Source of the DNA: Actinopolyspora halophila DSM 43834
GTDB lineage: Bacteria; Actinomycetota; Actinomycetes; Mycobacteriales; Pseudonocardiaceae
DNA length: 64,000 nt
Reading direction: 5' to 3'
Assembly (NCBI RefSeq): GCF_000371785.1
Contig: NZ_AQUI01000002.1
Location: 4,699,352 to 4,763,351 of the forward strand
Made by a program: the position numbers and the translations under genes. Of the stretch, positions 54,031 to 61,618 are shown piece after piece; within the stretch, counting starts at the first letter, position 1; each line of letters begins with the position of its first letter. The notes under the pieces are model-generated. The model searched no databases. It had not been told where the DNA came from and worked only from the letters and a program-made list of their open reading frames with translations.

Positions 54031-55124
54031 CTGCCGCTCACCTTCTCCGCGGAATCCGCGGCCCGCGTTCTCCGCACCGCGCGCCGCACCAGATCTCCCA
54101 GCCGGGCGGTGACCAGCTCCGCCCGCTCGAGAACCACCATATGCCCGGCCCCCTCGACCCGGACCAGCTCGGCCTCGGGCAGCTCGGCGGCTATCGCCTC
54201 CGAGTGGGCGAAGGGGGTGAGCCGGTCGGCGTCACCGCCGAGCACCAGAACCTCGCAGGACCGCAGCCCGGTCAGCGCGGCCCTGCGGTCGTGCGAACCG
54301 AGAGTGTCCAGGAAGTCCGTCACGGTCTCCACAGCGGTGCCCGCGATCATCGCGTCCGTCAGGTCGACCAGCTCCGTGCCGACCTCCCGGCCCCCGAAGG
54401 CCAGCCCGTGGACCAGGCTCCGCGTCACTCCCGCCCCGGTGCGGCGGGCGTACTCCACCAGACCGGGCTGCCAACCGGCCAACACCCCCAGAGTCCTGGT
54501 GACCGGGTTGTGCTTGGACAACCACGGCCTGGGCAACCCGCTCGCCCCCACCTCACCGGCCGAGGTCCCGAGCAACGCCACGCCACGCACCCGCTCCCGG
54601 AACAGCTCGGGGCGCTGCTCCGCCAGAGCCATGATCGCCATACCCCCCATGGAGTGGCCGACCAGCACGACGGGCCCACCGCCCGTGGTGGCGCGCAACA
54701 CCGCGTCCAGATCCCTGCCCAACTGTTCGATGGTGTTGTTGGCCCGGGCGGAACGGCCGGAACGGCCGTGGCCGCGCTGGTCGTAGAGCACGAGCCGCAC
54801 TCGGGGATCGGTCGATCCGGGCAGCTCCGCGCACTGAAAACGCCAGCAGCGCGAGTCCAGGCTGTACCCGTGCACCAGGATCACGGTCAACTCGGCCCGT
54901 CCTCCGTCGGCGGGATCCACCTCCCGCACGGACAGTGGAACCCCGTCGTCGGCGGCGACGGTGGACCTGCGGGCGGAACCCGACTCGCCCGGCGGCACCG
55001 CACCGGGTCCGATCCCGCCGGGTTCGGCTTCCCGCGCGCCCCGGGAGGCGAGACTCACCGCGGTCCCGGTCACCGCGGCGCCGAGCACGCCGGCGGACCA
55101 GGCCAACGCCCGCCGAGTCCTCAT
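54027..55124 (-). CDS. alpha/beta hydrolase
   Basis: A 365-residue hydrolase with one N-terminal hydrophobic segment (ALAWSAGVLGAAVTGTAVSLAS) that may be a membrane anchor. The fold has the oxyanion HGYSLDS, YDQRGHGRSGRS, the nucleophile Ser158 in GHSMGG, an acid in VLGGDADRLTP and the His in VEGAGHMVVLE. It is located between alr and tsaE with 4-bp overlaps on both sides, which is conserved in Pseudonocardiales and mycobacteria. The substrate is unknown. Confidence 0.88.
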   Translation of the reverse strand: MRTRRALAWSAGVLGAAVTGTAVSLASRGAREAEPGGIGPGAVPPGESGSARRSTVAADDGVPLSVREVDPADGGRAELTVILVHGYSLDSRCWRFQCAELPGSTDPRVRLVLYDQRGHGRSGRSARANNTIEQLGRDLDAVLRATTGGGPVVLVGHSMGGMAIMALAEQRPELFRERVRGVALLGTSAGEVGASGLPRPWLSKHNPVTRTLGVLAGWQPGLVEYARRTGAGVTRSLVHGLAFGGREVGTELVDLTDAMIAGTAVETVTDFLDTLGSHDRRAALTGLRSCEVLVLGGDADRLTPFAHSEAIAAELPEAELVRVEGAGHMVVLERAELVTARLGDLVRRAVRRTRAADSAEKVSGS

Positions 55125-56266
55125 GCCGGCTCCTCCGAGACCAGTGTCCTGCTCACCCGGGGACGGTACATACCGGTGACTATCTCGTAGTGGATCGTGC
55201 CCACCTCACGAGCCCATTCGGCGGCCGTGGGCTCCCCGCCTTCCCCCGGACCGAACAGCACGACCTCGTCGCCCTCCTCGACCTCGTCGTCGTCGCAGCA
55301 GACCACGAGCTGGTCCATGCACACCTTGCCGACCACGGGGCGACGCTTCCCCCGCAACCAGACGGACATGCGCCCGGACAACGAGCGCGGAACCCCGTCG
55401 GCGTAGCCCACCGGGACCAGGGCGAGGTTCGTCTCCGCGGGGGCCACCCACACGTGGCCGTAGGAGACGGATTCCCCCGCCTGGATCCGCTTGGTCAGCA
55501 CCACGGTGGAACGGAAGGTCATGGCCGGGCGCAGGTCGTGGCTGCCCTCCTGGGGAACGGGATCCAGCCCGTACAGCGCGATACCGGGACGGACCATGTC
55601 GAAGTGCAGGTCGGGTCGGGTGAGCAGCGCGGCCGAGTTGGCCAGGTGACGCAGCGGGCGCAGCCCCGCGTCCACCGCCTGCTGGTGGGCGAGCCGGAAC
55701 CGCTGGGCCTGCATGTCGATGGACGGATGTCCCGGTTCGTCGGCACAGGCCAGGTGCGACCAGACCGCGAAAACCTCGACCGTCCCGTCCGCTTCCGCCT
55801 TGGCCGCCTCCTCGACCAGCCGTCCCCAGTCCTCGGGCAGCGCACCGTTGCGGTGCAGGCCGGTGTCGATCTTGAGGTGGACCCGGGCGGGCCTGCCGAC
55901 CTCGCCCACGGCCTCCAGGACCCCGGTCAACTCCCGTGAACTGGACACGGAGAGGTCCACGCCCGCGGACACGGCGGCGGCGATGTCGTCCTCCCGGCGG
56001 TAGAGCCAGCACAGCACGGGAGCTTCGACGCCGCACGCGCGCAGTTGCAACGCCTCGGGTATCGAGGCCACGCCCAACCACTCGGCCCCGGAGCGCAGCG
56101 CCGCCGAGGCGACGGCAGGCGCCCCGTGTCCGTAGCCGTCGGACTTGAGGACCGCCATCGTCCGCGCACCGGAACGTCGGGCGCGGTCGGACAGCGTCCC
56201 CACGTTGTGCCGGATCGCGGCTAGATCGATGCACACATCGGCACGGTGCGCGGCCTGGTCGTTCAT
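55121..56266 (-). CDS. alr: alanine racemase
   Basis: Makes D-alanine for peptidoglycan. 381 residues, PLP-dependent. The PLP-lysine Lys41 is in AVLKSDGYGHG, with the usual A replaced by S-D-G; the catalytic Tyr is in SVSYGHVW. YADGVPRSLS and GKVCMDQLVV are conserved. The N-terminal barrel and C-terminal beta domain are intact. It overlaps the downstream hydrolase by 4 bp and lies 40 bp after nnr, probably one transcript. ATG 56266 is taken from family length. Confidence 0.95.
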   Translation of the reverse strand: MNDQAAHRADVCIDLAAIRHNVGTLSDRARRSGARTMAVLKSDGYGHGAPAVASAALRSGAEWLGVASIPEALQLRACGVEAPVLCWLYRREDDIAAAVSAGVDLSVSSSRELTGVLEAVGEVGRPARVHLKIDTGLHRNGALPEDWGRLVEEAAKAEADGTVEVFAVWSHLACADEPGHPSIDMQAQRFRLAHQQAVDAGLRPLRHLANSAALLTRPDLHFDMVRPGIALYGLDPVPQEGSHDLRPAMTFRSTVVLTKRIQAGESVSYGHVWVAPAETNLALVPVGYADGVPRSLSGRMSVWLRGKRRPVVGKVCMDQLVVCCDDDEVEEGDEVVLFGPGEGGEPTAAEWAREVGTIHYEIVTGMYRPRVSRTLVSEEPA

Positions 56267-56306
56267 CGCGGCTCATGGTCGCACAGCACCGGTGCGCTGT
56301 CGGTTT

Positions 56307-57860
56307 CTACCTCGCCGAAACGGTCGCGGCGGCACGAACCTCGCGAATCGCGGTCGGCACCGCGGCCAGCAGCGCCGAGGCACCGATCGGAGCCCCCACC
56401 GTCGGCTCCGCGCGATCTTCCGCATCACCTCCCGCGCGGGGAACTCGCCCACCGTGCTCGACGACTCCGGTCGCGGCGATCTCGGCGGCCCTGGCGTGCA
56501 CCAGCACGGCACAGCCACAGGCCCACAACGGGTCCACACCGGCAGCGAGCAGCCTGCCGAGCATCCCGGTGAGCACGTCCCCCGAGCCGGCCGTCGCGGG
56601 CCAGGCGTGCCCGGAAGGATGTGCCAGCACCCGTCCGTCGGGGGCCGCCACGACCGTGGAGTTGCCCTTCAACAGCAGCAACACGCCGTAGCGCCGGGCC
56701 GTCTCGCGCGCGGCCGCCACCCTGTCCCCCGGCTGCTCGCCTGCCAACCTGGCGAACTCCCCGTCGTGCGGAGTGAGCACCAGCGGGGCGTCCGGGTCCC
56801 GCGCGTCCCACAGGGCCGCGTCACGAGCGAGCAGGGTGATCGCGTCCGCGTCGGCGACCACCGGCCTCGCCTCCTCCAGGACCCTGGCCAACACCTCGCG
56901 GCCGTTGCTCCCCGTGCCGATCCCCGGTCCGATTCCCCAGGCCTGCACTCGCCCCGCGTCCCCGACCGAACCGGTGGCCACGACCTCGGGCCAGCTCTCC
57001 CGCACCGCGTCGGCGGCGGGACCCGCGTAGCGGACCATGCCGGAAGCGGTCCGCACGGCCCCTCCCGTGGTGAGCACCGCCGCCCCGGGGAAGTTGGCCG
57101 AACCGGCGGCCACGCCGAGCACGCCCTGGCTGTACTTGTCGTCCTCAGGGGAGGGCACGGGCCACGCGGCACCGGCGTCGGCGGGGTCGAGCACCGTGAG
57201 GTCCGGCTCGTCCAGGTGAGGAGCCAATCCGATGTCGACGAGCCGCACCCGGCCGGAGCGCACCAGCCCCTCCTCGAGCACGTGGCACGGTTTGAGCCCC
57301 CCGAAAGTGACCGTCACCTCGGCGGAGACCGCGGGTCCCTCGACCAGCCCGGTGTTCGGATCGACCCCGCTGGGCAGGTCCACGGCCACCACCGGGGCCT
57401 CGACGTGTTCCACCGCTTCCGCGGCGAGCGGCCGCAGCCCCCCGCTCGCGGAGAGTCCCACCACTCCGTCGACGACCACGTCGCCCCGGCGCAGCGCCCC
57501 GACCGCTTCCGAAGTCAGGCCGGAACCTCCCTCCGCCGCCAGGGCACGTCCACCTGCCGCCCGCAACGCGCGCAGGCCTTCGCGGTGCGTCTTGTCGGGA
57601 GCGAGCAGCACTGCGGTGACCCCGACCCCGCGACCACGCAGCAGCGCCCCGGCCCAGAGGGCGTCACCACCGTTGTTGCCCGCCCCGACGAGCAGCGTCA
57701 CGTGCCTGCCCGCGACACCGCCCGCGCGCTCGCCGAGCAGGCGCCGCACGTGCAGTGCCACCCCGTTCGCGGCGCGCCGCATGACCACCGGTTCAGCCAC
57801 GGTTCCGAACAACCGTTCCTCCGCGGCCCTGATCCGGTCCGGTGTCCACACTCCGCGCAT
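56307..57860 (-). CDS. nnr: bifunctional NAD(P)HX epimerase/dehydratase
   Basis: Repairs hydrated NADH and NADPH. 517 residues. The N-terminal epimerase domain has GAGNNGGDALWA (59-70) and VVDGVVGLSASGGLR, VDLPSGVDPNTG. The C-terminal ADP-dependent dehydratase has YSQGVLGVAAGSANFPGAAVL, GPGIGTG, LTPHDGEFARL, KGNSTVV and the catalytic AGSGDVLTGML. ATG 57860 has GGAGCAG upstream. It is upstream of alr as in mycobacteria. The 401-bp gap to the glmS stop contains copy C of the palindromic element. Confidence 0.95.
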   Translation of the reverse strand: MRGVWTPDRIRAAEERLFGTVAEPVVMRRAANGVALHVRRLLGERAGGVAGRHVTLLVGAGNNGGDALWAGALLRGRGVGVTAVLLAPDKTHREGLRALRAAGGRALAAEGGSGLTSEAVGALRRGDVVVDGVVGLSASGGLRPLAAEAVEHVEAPVVAVDLPSGVDPNTGLVEGPAVSAEVTVTFGGLKPCHVLEEGLVRSGRVRLVDIGLAPHLDEPDLTVLDPADAGAAWPVPSPEDDKYSQGVLGVAAGSANFPGAAVLTTGGAVRTASGMVRYAGPAADAVRESWPEVVATGSVGDAGRVQAWGIGPGIGTGSNGREVLARVLEEARPVVADADAITLLARDAALWDARDPDAPLVLTPHDGEFARLAGEQPGDRVAAARETARRYGVLLLLKGNSTVVAAPDGRVLAHPSGHAWPATAGSGDVLTGMLGRLLAAGVDPLWACGCAVLVHARAAEIAATGVVEHGGRVPRAGGDAEDRAEPTVGAPIGASALLAAVPTAIREVRAAATVSAR

Positions 57861-58018
57861 GGGCTGCTCCTTCCGAGATGACTTCGGGCGAGTACCCGGC
57901 CCGACCGCTCTCGCTCGGGTCGTCCTGGAAGTTTAGTGTCCGCGCGGGCAGGGCGAGTGCTCGCGCGGTCGTGTGATCGACGGACCACGGACAAGCGGCG
58001 CCAGCCCCTTTTCACCAT

Positions 58019-58222
58019 CCGCGCAGTCGGCACCGCCGACCTCCCAACCGGAACTTTCGACCAGGAGTTCCGTTCAGCGCAGGCGCTTTGAGCCTACGAA
58101 GCCCAACCGACCGCGGGTTCTCAGTCGAGTGCCCGGCGAGGACAGCCTCGACGTTGTGTAGGTGGCTACCCGATGTCGGGCCTGACCGCGGCGAGACCCC
58201 GACTGAGGTTCCCCCACGGAAC
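58019..58222 (-). repeat. dispersed palindromic element, copy C (downstream of glmS)
   Basis: The core (about 58113-58215) has arms TCAGTCGAGTGCC and CGACTGAGG, with the loop ACGTTGTGTAGGTGGCTACC then CGATGTCGGGC matching copy B exactly. The outer part GCGCAGTCGGCACCGCC (58021) also occurs in copy A. On the glmS sense strand it starts about 40 bp after the stop. The rest of the 401-bp gap is the nnr promoter. Confidence 0.75.
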
Positions 58223-58261
58223 CCCCCGAGCAAGCCGAACCGCCGATTCTCCAAAAACGGG

Positions 58262-60121
58262 TTACTCCACGGTCACCGACTTGGCGAGGTTGCGGGGCTT
58301 GTCCACGTCGTAACCGCGGTTGCGCGCGACCTCGGCCGCCAGCACCTGCAGCGGAACTGCCGAAACCAGCGGTTGCAGCAACGTGGGCACGGCGGGCACC
58401 TCGATGATCTCGTCGGCGAACGGGCGAACCACGTCGTCGCCCTCCTCGGCGATGACGATGGTGTGCGCACCCCGCGCCTGGATCTCGCGGATGTTGGAGA
58501 CGAGCTTGGCGTGCAGCTGCGAATTCCCCTTGTTCGAGGGCATGTTCACCACCACGGGCAGACCGTCCTCGATCAGCGCGATCGGGCCGTGCTTGAGCTC
58601 GCCCGCCGCGAAGCCCTCCGCGTGCATGTAGGCGAGCTCCTTGAGCTTGAGCGCCCCCTCCAGAGCCACCGGGTAGCCCACGTGCCTGCCGAGGAACAGC
58701 ACCGCCTTCGCTCCGGCGAACCGCTCGGCCAGCTCGCGCGTCTGCTCCACGGTCGACAGGGCGGAACGCACCGCCTCCGGCATGGCAGCCAGCTCCTCGA
58801 ACTCGCGCTCGAGCTCCTCGGGGTACTTGGTGCCCCGTGCCTGGGCCAGCGCCAACCCCACCAGGTAGTTGGCCGCGATCTGGGCGAGGAACGTCTTGGT
58901 CGCCGCCACACCGATCTCCGGGCCCGCGTGGGTGTAGAGCACGGCGTCCGATTCGCGCGGAATCTGCGAACCGTTGGTGTTGCTGATGGCGAGCACCCTG
59001 GCGTGCTGGGTGCGCGCGTGGCGAACCGCCTCGAGGGTGTCGGCCGTCTCCCCCGACTGGGAGATCGCCACGACCAGCGTGTCCCGCCCGAGCACCGGGT
59101 CGCGATAGCGGAACTCGCTGGCCAGTTCGACCTCGACGGGGATCCGGCACCAGTGCTCGATCGCGTACTTGGCGAGCAGCCCCGCGTGGTAGGCGGTTCC
59201 GCAGGCCACGACGAACACCTTGCCGATGTCCCTGAGGTCCTGTTCGCTGAGCCGCTGCTCGTCGAGGACCACCCCGTCGGAGAAGTGACCGCGCAGCGTG
59301 TTGGCCAGCGCCTCCGGCTGCTCCTCGATCTCCTTGAGCATGAAGTAGTCGTGGCCACCCTTTTCCGCCGCGGACAGGTCCCAGTCCACGGTGAAGGGCT
59401 TGGTCTCCACTTCGACGCCCGCGAAGTCGGTGACCCGGTAGCCGCCCCTGGTGATGGTGACCACCTGGTCCTGACCGAGCTCGACCGCGTCCCTGGTGTG
59501 CTCGATGAAGGCGGCCACGTCCGAAGCCACGAAGGTCTCGCCGTCGCCGACCCCCACCACCAGGGGGGAGGAACGCCGGGCCGCGACGATCCGCTCGGGT
59601 TCGGCGGCGTGTGTGACCACCAGGGTGAACGCACCGGTCAGGCGGTCGGCGATCTTGCCGAGGGTCGCGGGGAGATCACCGGCGGTCTCTCCTCCCTCGT
59701 AGGCTCGCGCGATCAGGTGAGCGACGATCTCACTGTCCGTGTCGCTGCTCAGCTCGATCCCGTCGGCCTCGAGTTCGGTGCGCAACGCCGCGAAGTTCTC
59801 GATGATCCCGTTGTGCACCACCGCGACCCGCTCCGAACCGTCGCGGTGCGGGTGGGCGTTGCGATCGGTCGGAGCCCCGTGCGTGGCCCAACGCGTGTGC
59901 CCCATGCCACCGGTCCCCGCGAAGTGTTCGCGCTCGGAGGTGGCGAGGCGTTCCTCCAGGTTCGACAGCGCCCCCGCGGAACGCTCGACCGCCAACGAGT
60001 CCGAGCCGTTCAGCAGGGCGACGCCCGCGGAGTCGTAACCGCGGTACTCCAGTCGCCGCAGCCCTTGAATCACCACGTCAAGAGCAGGGCGATGTCCTAG
60101 GTAACCCACAATGCCGCACAC
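58262..60121 (-). CDS. glmS: glutamine-fructose-6-phosphate aminotransferase
   Basis: Makes glucosamine-6-phosphate for cell wall. 619 residues. The start is fixed by chemistry: the N-terminal nucleophile must be Cys2, so GTG 60121 (then CGIVGYLG) is right although the frame extends 47 codons upstream. The glutaminase domain has YRGYDSAG, TRWATHG and HNGIIEN. Two SIS domains follow (VVACGTAYHAGLLAKY, SQSGETADT, and later GRHVGYPVALEGALKLKEL, HAEGFAAGELKHGPIAL). The C-terminal KPRNLAKSVTVE carries the catalytic Lys. No ribosome site is visible and no glmS ribozyme is expected in actinobacteria. Confidence 0.97.
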   Translation of the reverse strand: MCGIVGYLGHRPALDVVIQGLRRLEYRGYDSAGVALLNGSDSLAVERSAGALSNLEERLATSEREHFAGTGGMGHTRWATHGAPTDRNAHPHRDGSERVAVVHNGIIENFAALRTELEADGIELSSDTDSEIVAHLIARAYEGGETAGDLPATLGKIADRLTGAFTLVVTHAAEPERIVAARRSSPLVVGVGDGETFVASDVAAFIEHTRDAVELGQDQVVTITRGGYRVTDFAGVEVETKPFTVDWDLSAAEKGGHDYFMLKEIEEQPEALANTLRGHFSDGVVLDEQRLSEQDLRDIGKVFVVACGTAYHAGLLAKYAIEHWCRIPVEVELASEFRYRDPVLGRDTLVVAISQSGETADTLEAVRHARTQHARVLAISNTNGSQIPRESDAVLYTHAGPEIGVAATKTFLAQIAANYLVGLALAQARGTKYPEELEREFEELAAMPEAVRSALSTVEQTRELAERFAGAKAVLFLGRHVGYPVALEGALKLKELAYMHAEGFAAGELKHGPIALIEDGLPVVVNMPSNKGNSQLHAKLVSNIREIQARGAHTIVIAEEGDDVVRPFADEIIEVPAVPTLLQPLVSAVPLQVLAAEVARNRGYDVDKPRNLAKSVTVE

Positions 60122-60245
60122 TCGACTCAGCATAGCCACGAGATGTGGTCTGAACCTGATACGCATCCACCACCCGGGTGACGGACCCCCCGTCCGACCG
60201 GTCGCTGGCACGGTACGCGAGAAACATCCGCTACCGTTGCGAGCC

Positions 60246-61064
60246 ATGTCCCACAACGCCAAGAAGGTGCTGCACGAGCTCGCTCAGCGCGGACCGCACG
60301 ACGTACTGCACGGGGATCTCGCTCTGGTCGGACTGCCCGGTGTCGTGTGCGCACCACGCAGCGGGCGCGGACTGGCTGCCATCGCGTTCGGGCACGGCTG
60401 GCTACAGCCACCCCGGCGTTACGTCCGACTGCTGCGACACCTGGCCTCCTGGGGGTTCGTGGTGGCGGCGCCCGCAACTCACACGGGACCGTTCGCCTCG
60501 CACCGGTTGTTCGCCGCCGACCTGCGTACCGCGCTCGACGTCTGCGTCGGCGTACGGCTCGGCGAGGGCGAGATCAGCGTCGACGAGCGGAAGCTCGGAG
60601 TCGCCGGGCACGCCATGGGCGCGGGCTGCGCGGTGTTGGCGGCCGCCGAGGACCCCCGCATCCGCGCGGTCGCCGGTATGGCCCCCGCGGAGACCATGCC
60701 CTCCGCGATCGGAGCGGCGCGGCAGATCTCGGTGCCCGGACTGCAGCTGGCCGCCGAGGACGATCTGCTCGCCCCGGCCCGGGCCAACGCGGAGCCGATC
60801 TCCTCCGCCTGGGGCGGCCCGGTGCAGCTGCGGACCCTGCGCAAGGCCGGGCACCTCGGCTTCACGGAAGGTCGGCACTGGAGCGAACTGCTGCTGCAGG
60901 GCAGATCGCACTACGGGACACAACGGTTGTCCCGCGCACTGCTGACGGCGTTCTTCCTGCGCACACTCGTGGGGGACAAGCGGGGTCAGTTGCTGCTCTC
61001 CTCGGATGTCGGGGGATCGAGCATCGACGAGGAGCACAGCACGGGCGCACTGGCCGCGGCCTGA
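60246..61064 (+). CDS. alpha/beta hydrolase-like protein with alanine at the nucleophile position
   Basis: A 272-residue protein of the dienelactone-hydrolase/chlorophyllase-like group. The fold is clear: IAFGHGWLQPPRRYVRLLRHLASWGFVVAAP, GVAGHAMGAGCAVLAAAEDPR, LQLAAEDDLLAP and LRKAGHLGF. The nucleophile elbow should be GxSxG; here residue 123 is Ala (GHAMG). The acid and His appear present. It is likely a non-hydrolytic member, or uses another residue. It diverges from glmS across a 124-bp gap. Function unknown. ATG 60246 is taken from the start of conserved sequence. Confidence 0.78.
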   Translation: MSHNAKKVLHELAQRGPHDVLHGDLALVGLPGVVCAPRSGRGLAAIAFGHGWLQPPRRYVRLLRHLASWGFVVAAPATHTGPFASHRLFAADLRTALDVCVGVRLGEGEISVDERKLGVAGHAMGAGCAVLAAAEDPRIRAVAGMAPAETMPSAIGAARQISVPGLQLAAEDDLLAPARANAEPISSAWGGPVQLRTLRKAGHLGFTEGRHWSELLLQGRSHYGTQRLSRALLTAFFLRTLVGDKRGQLLLSSDVGGSSIDEEHSTGALAAA

Positions 61065-61158
61065 TCCGACGGGCGCGGTTCGCACGGGAATCCCGTCCGC
61101 CGGGGTCCCGGCCCGCCAGCGAGGGGACCGCGAGCCGGGAACCGCCACGGGCCAGGAC

Positions 61159-61611
61159 TCACTGAAGCCAGCTGCGCTGGGAGAAGTCCTCCTCGTCGTC
61201 CCAGTCGTCCTCGGAGGAACGGCGCCGACGCGGAGGAGCCGGGGCGGCAGGCGGTTGGGCGGGCGGCGGAGCGGCAGGCGCGGGAGTCCGTTCGCTCCCC
61301 CCGCTCAGGTGCTCCGCGGAGTACTCCTCGTCCTCCTCGACCACACCGATTCGCAACTCGTTACTGCTCTTCCCGGATTCCGCCCCCCAGGGGCCTGAGT
61401 CCTTGTCCTTCTCCGCATCGGCCACTGCCTGCCGGCTCTGCTCCAGAACCCGCTGCTTCCGATCAGCCGACTCACGCTCTATCTCTTCTCGGGACCGCTC
61501 GGACTCGGCCTCCGCGGCGCTGATCTCGTCCCTGCCGTCCGCGAGGCTGTACCCCTGGCGGGCGACCAAAGTTTCGACTCCCTCAGCTACCCGTTCATTG
61601 ACGAGTGCCAT
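61159..61611 (-). CDS. acidic coiled-coil hypothetical protein linked to the WXG100-type gene
   Basis: A 150-residue protein. The N-terminal half is a charged helix (RDEISAAEAESERSREEIERESADRKQRVLEQSRQAVADAEKD), the second half Pro/Ala-rich (PAPAAPPPAQPPAAPAPP) and the end acidic (SEDDWDDEEDFSQRSW). It follows the large WXG100-like gene after 7 bp, so the two form an operon. Similar small proteins accompany type VII-type substrates in Pseudonocardiales, probably as chaperone or partner. No known domain. Confidence 0.65.
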   Translation of the reverse strand: MALVNERVAEGVETLVARQGYSLADGRDEISAAEAESERSREEIERESADRKQRVLEQSRQAVADAEKDKDSGPWGAESGKSSNELRIGVVEEDEEYSAEHLSGGSERTPAPAAPPPAQPPAAPAPPRRRRSSEDDWDDEEDFSQRSWLQ

Positions 61612-61618
61612 TCAGAAC

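Noticed and set aside
56145-57881. Plus-strand 578-codon frame opposite nnr
   Set aside because: It is antisense to Nnr with all of its motifs; no independent support.
60122-60262. N-terminally extended GlmS
   Set aside because: GlmS needs Cys as the first residue after Met removal; the GTG at 60121 gives this and the extension would abolish glutaminase activity.
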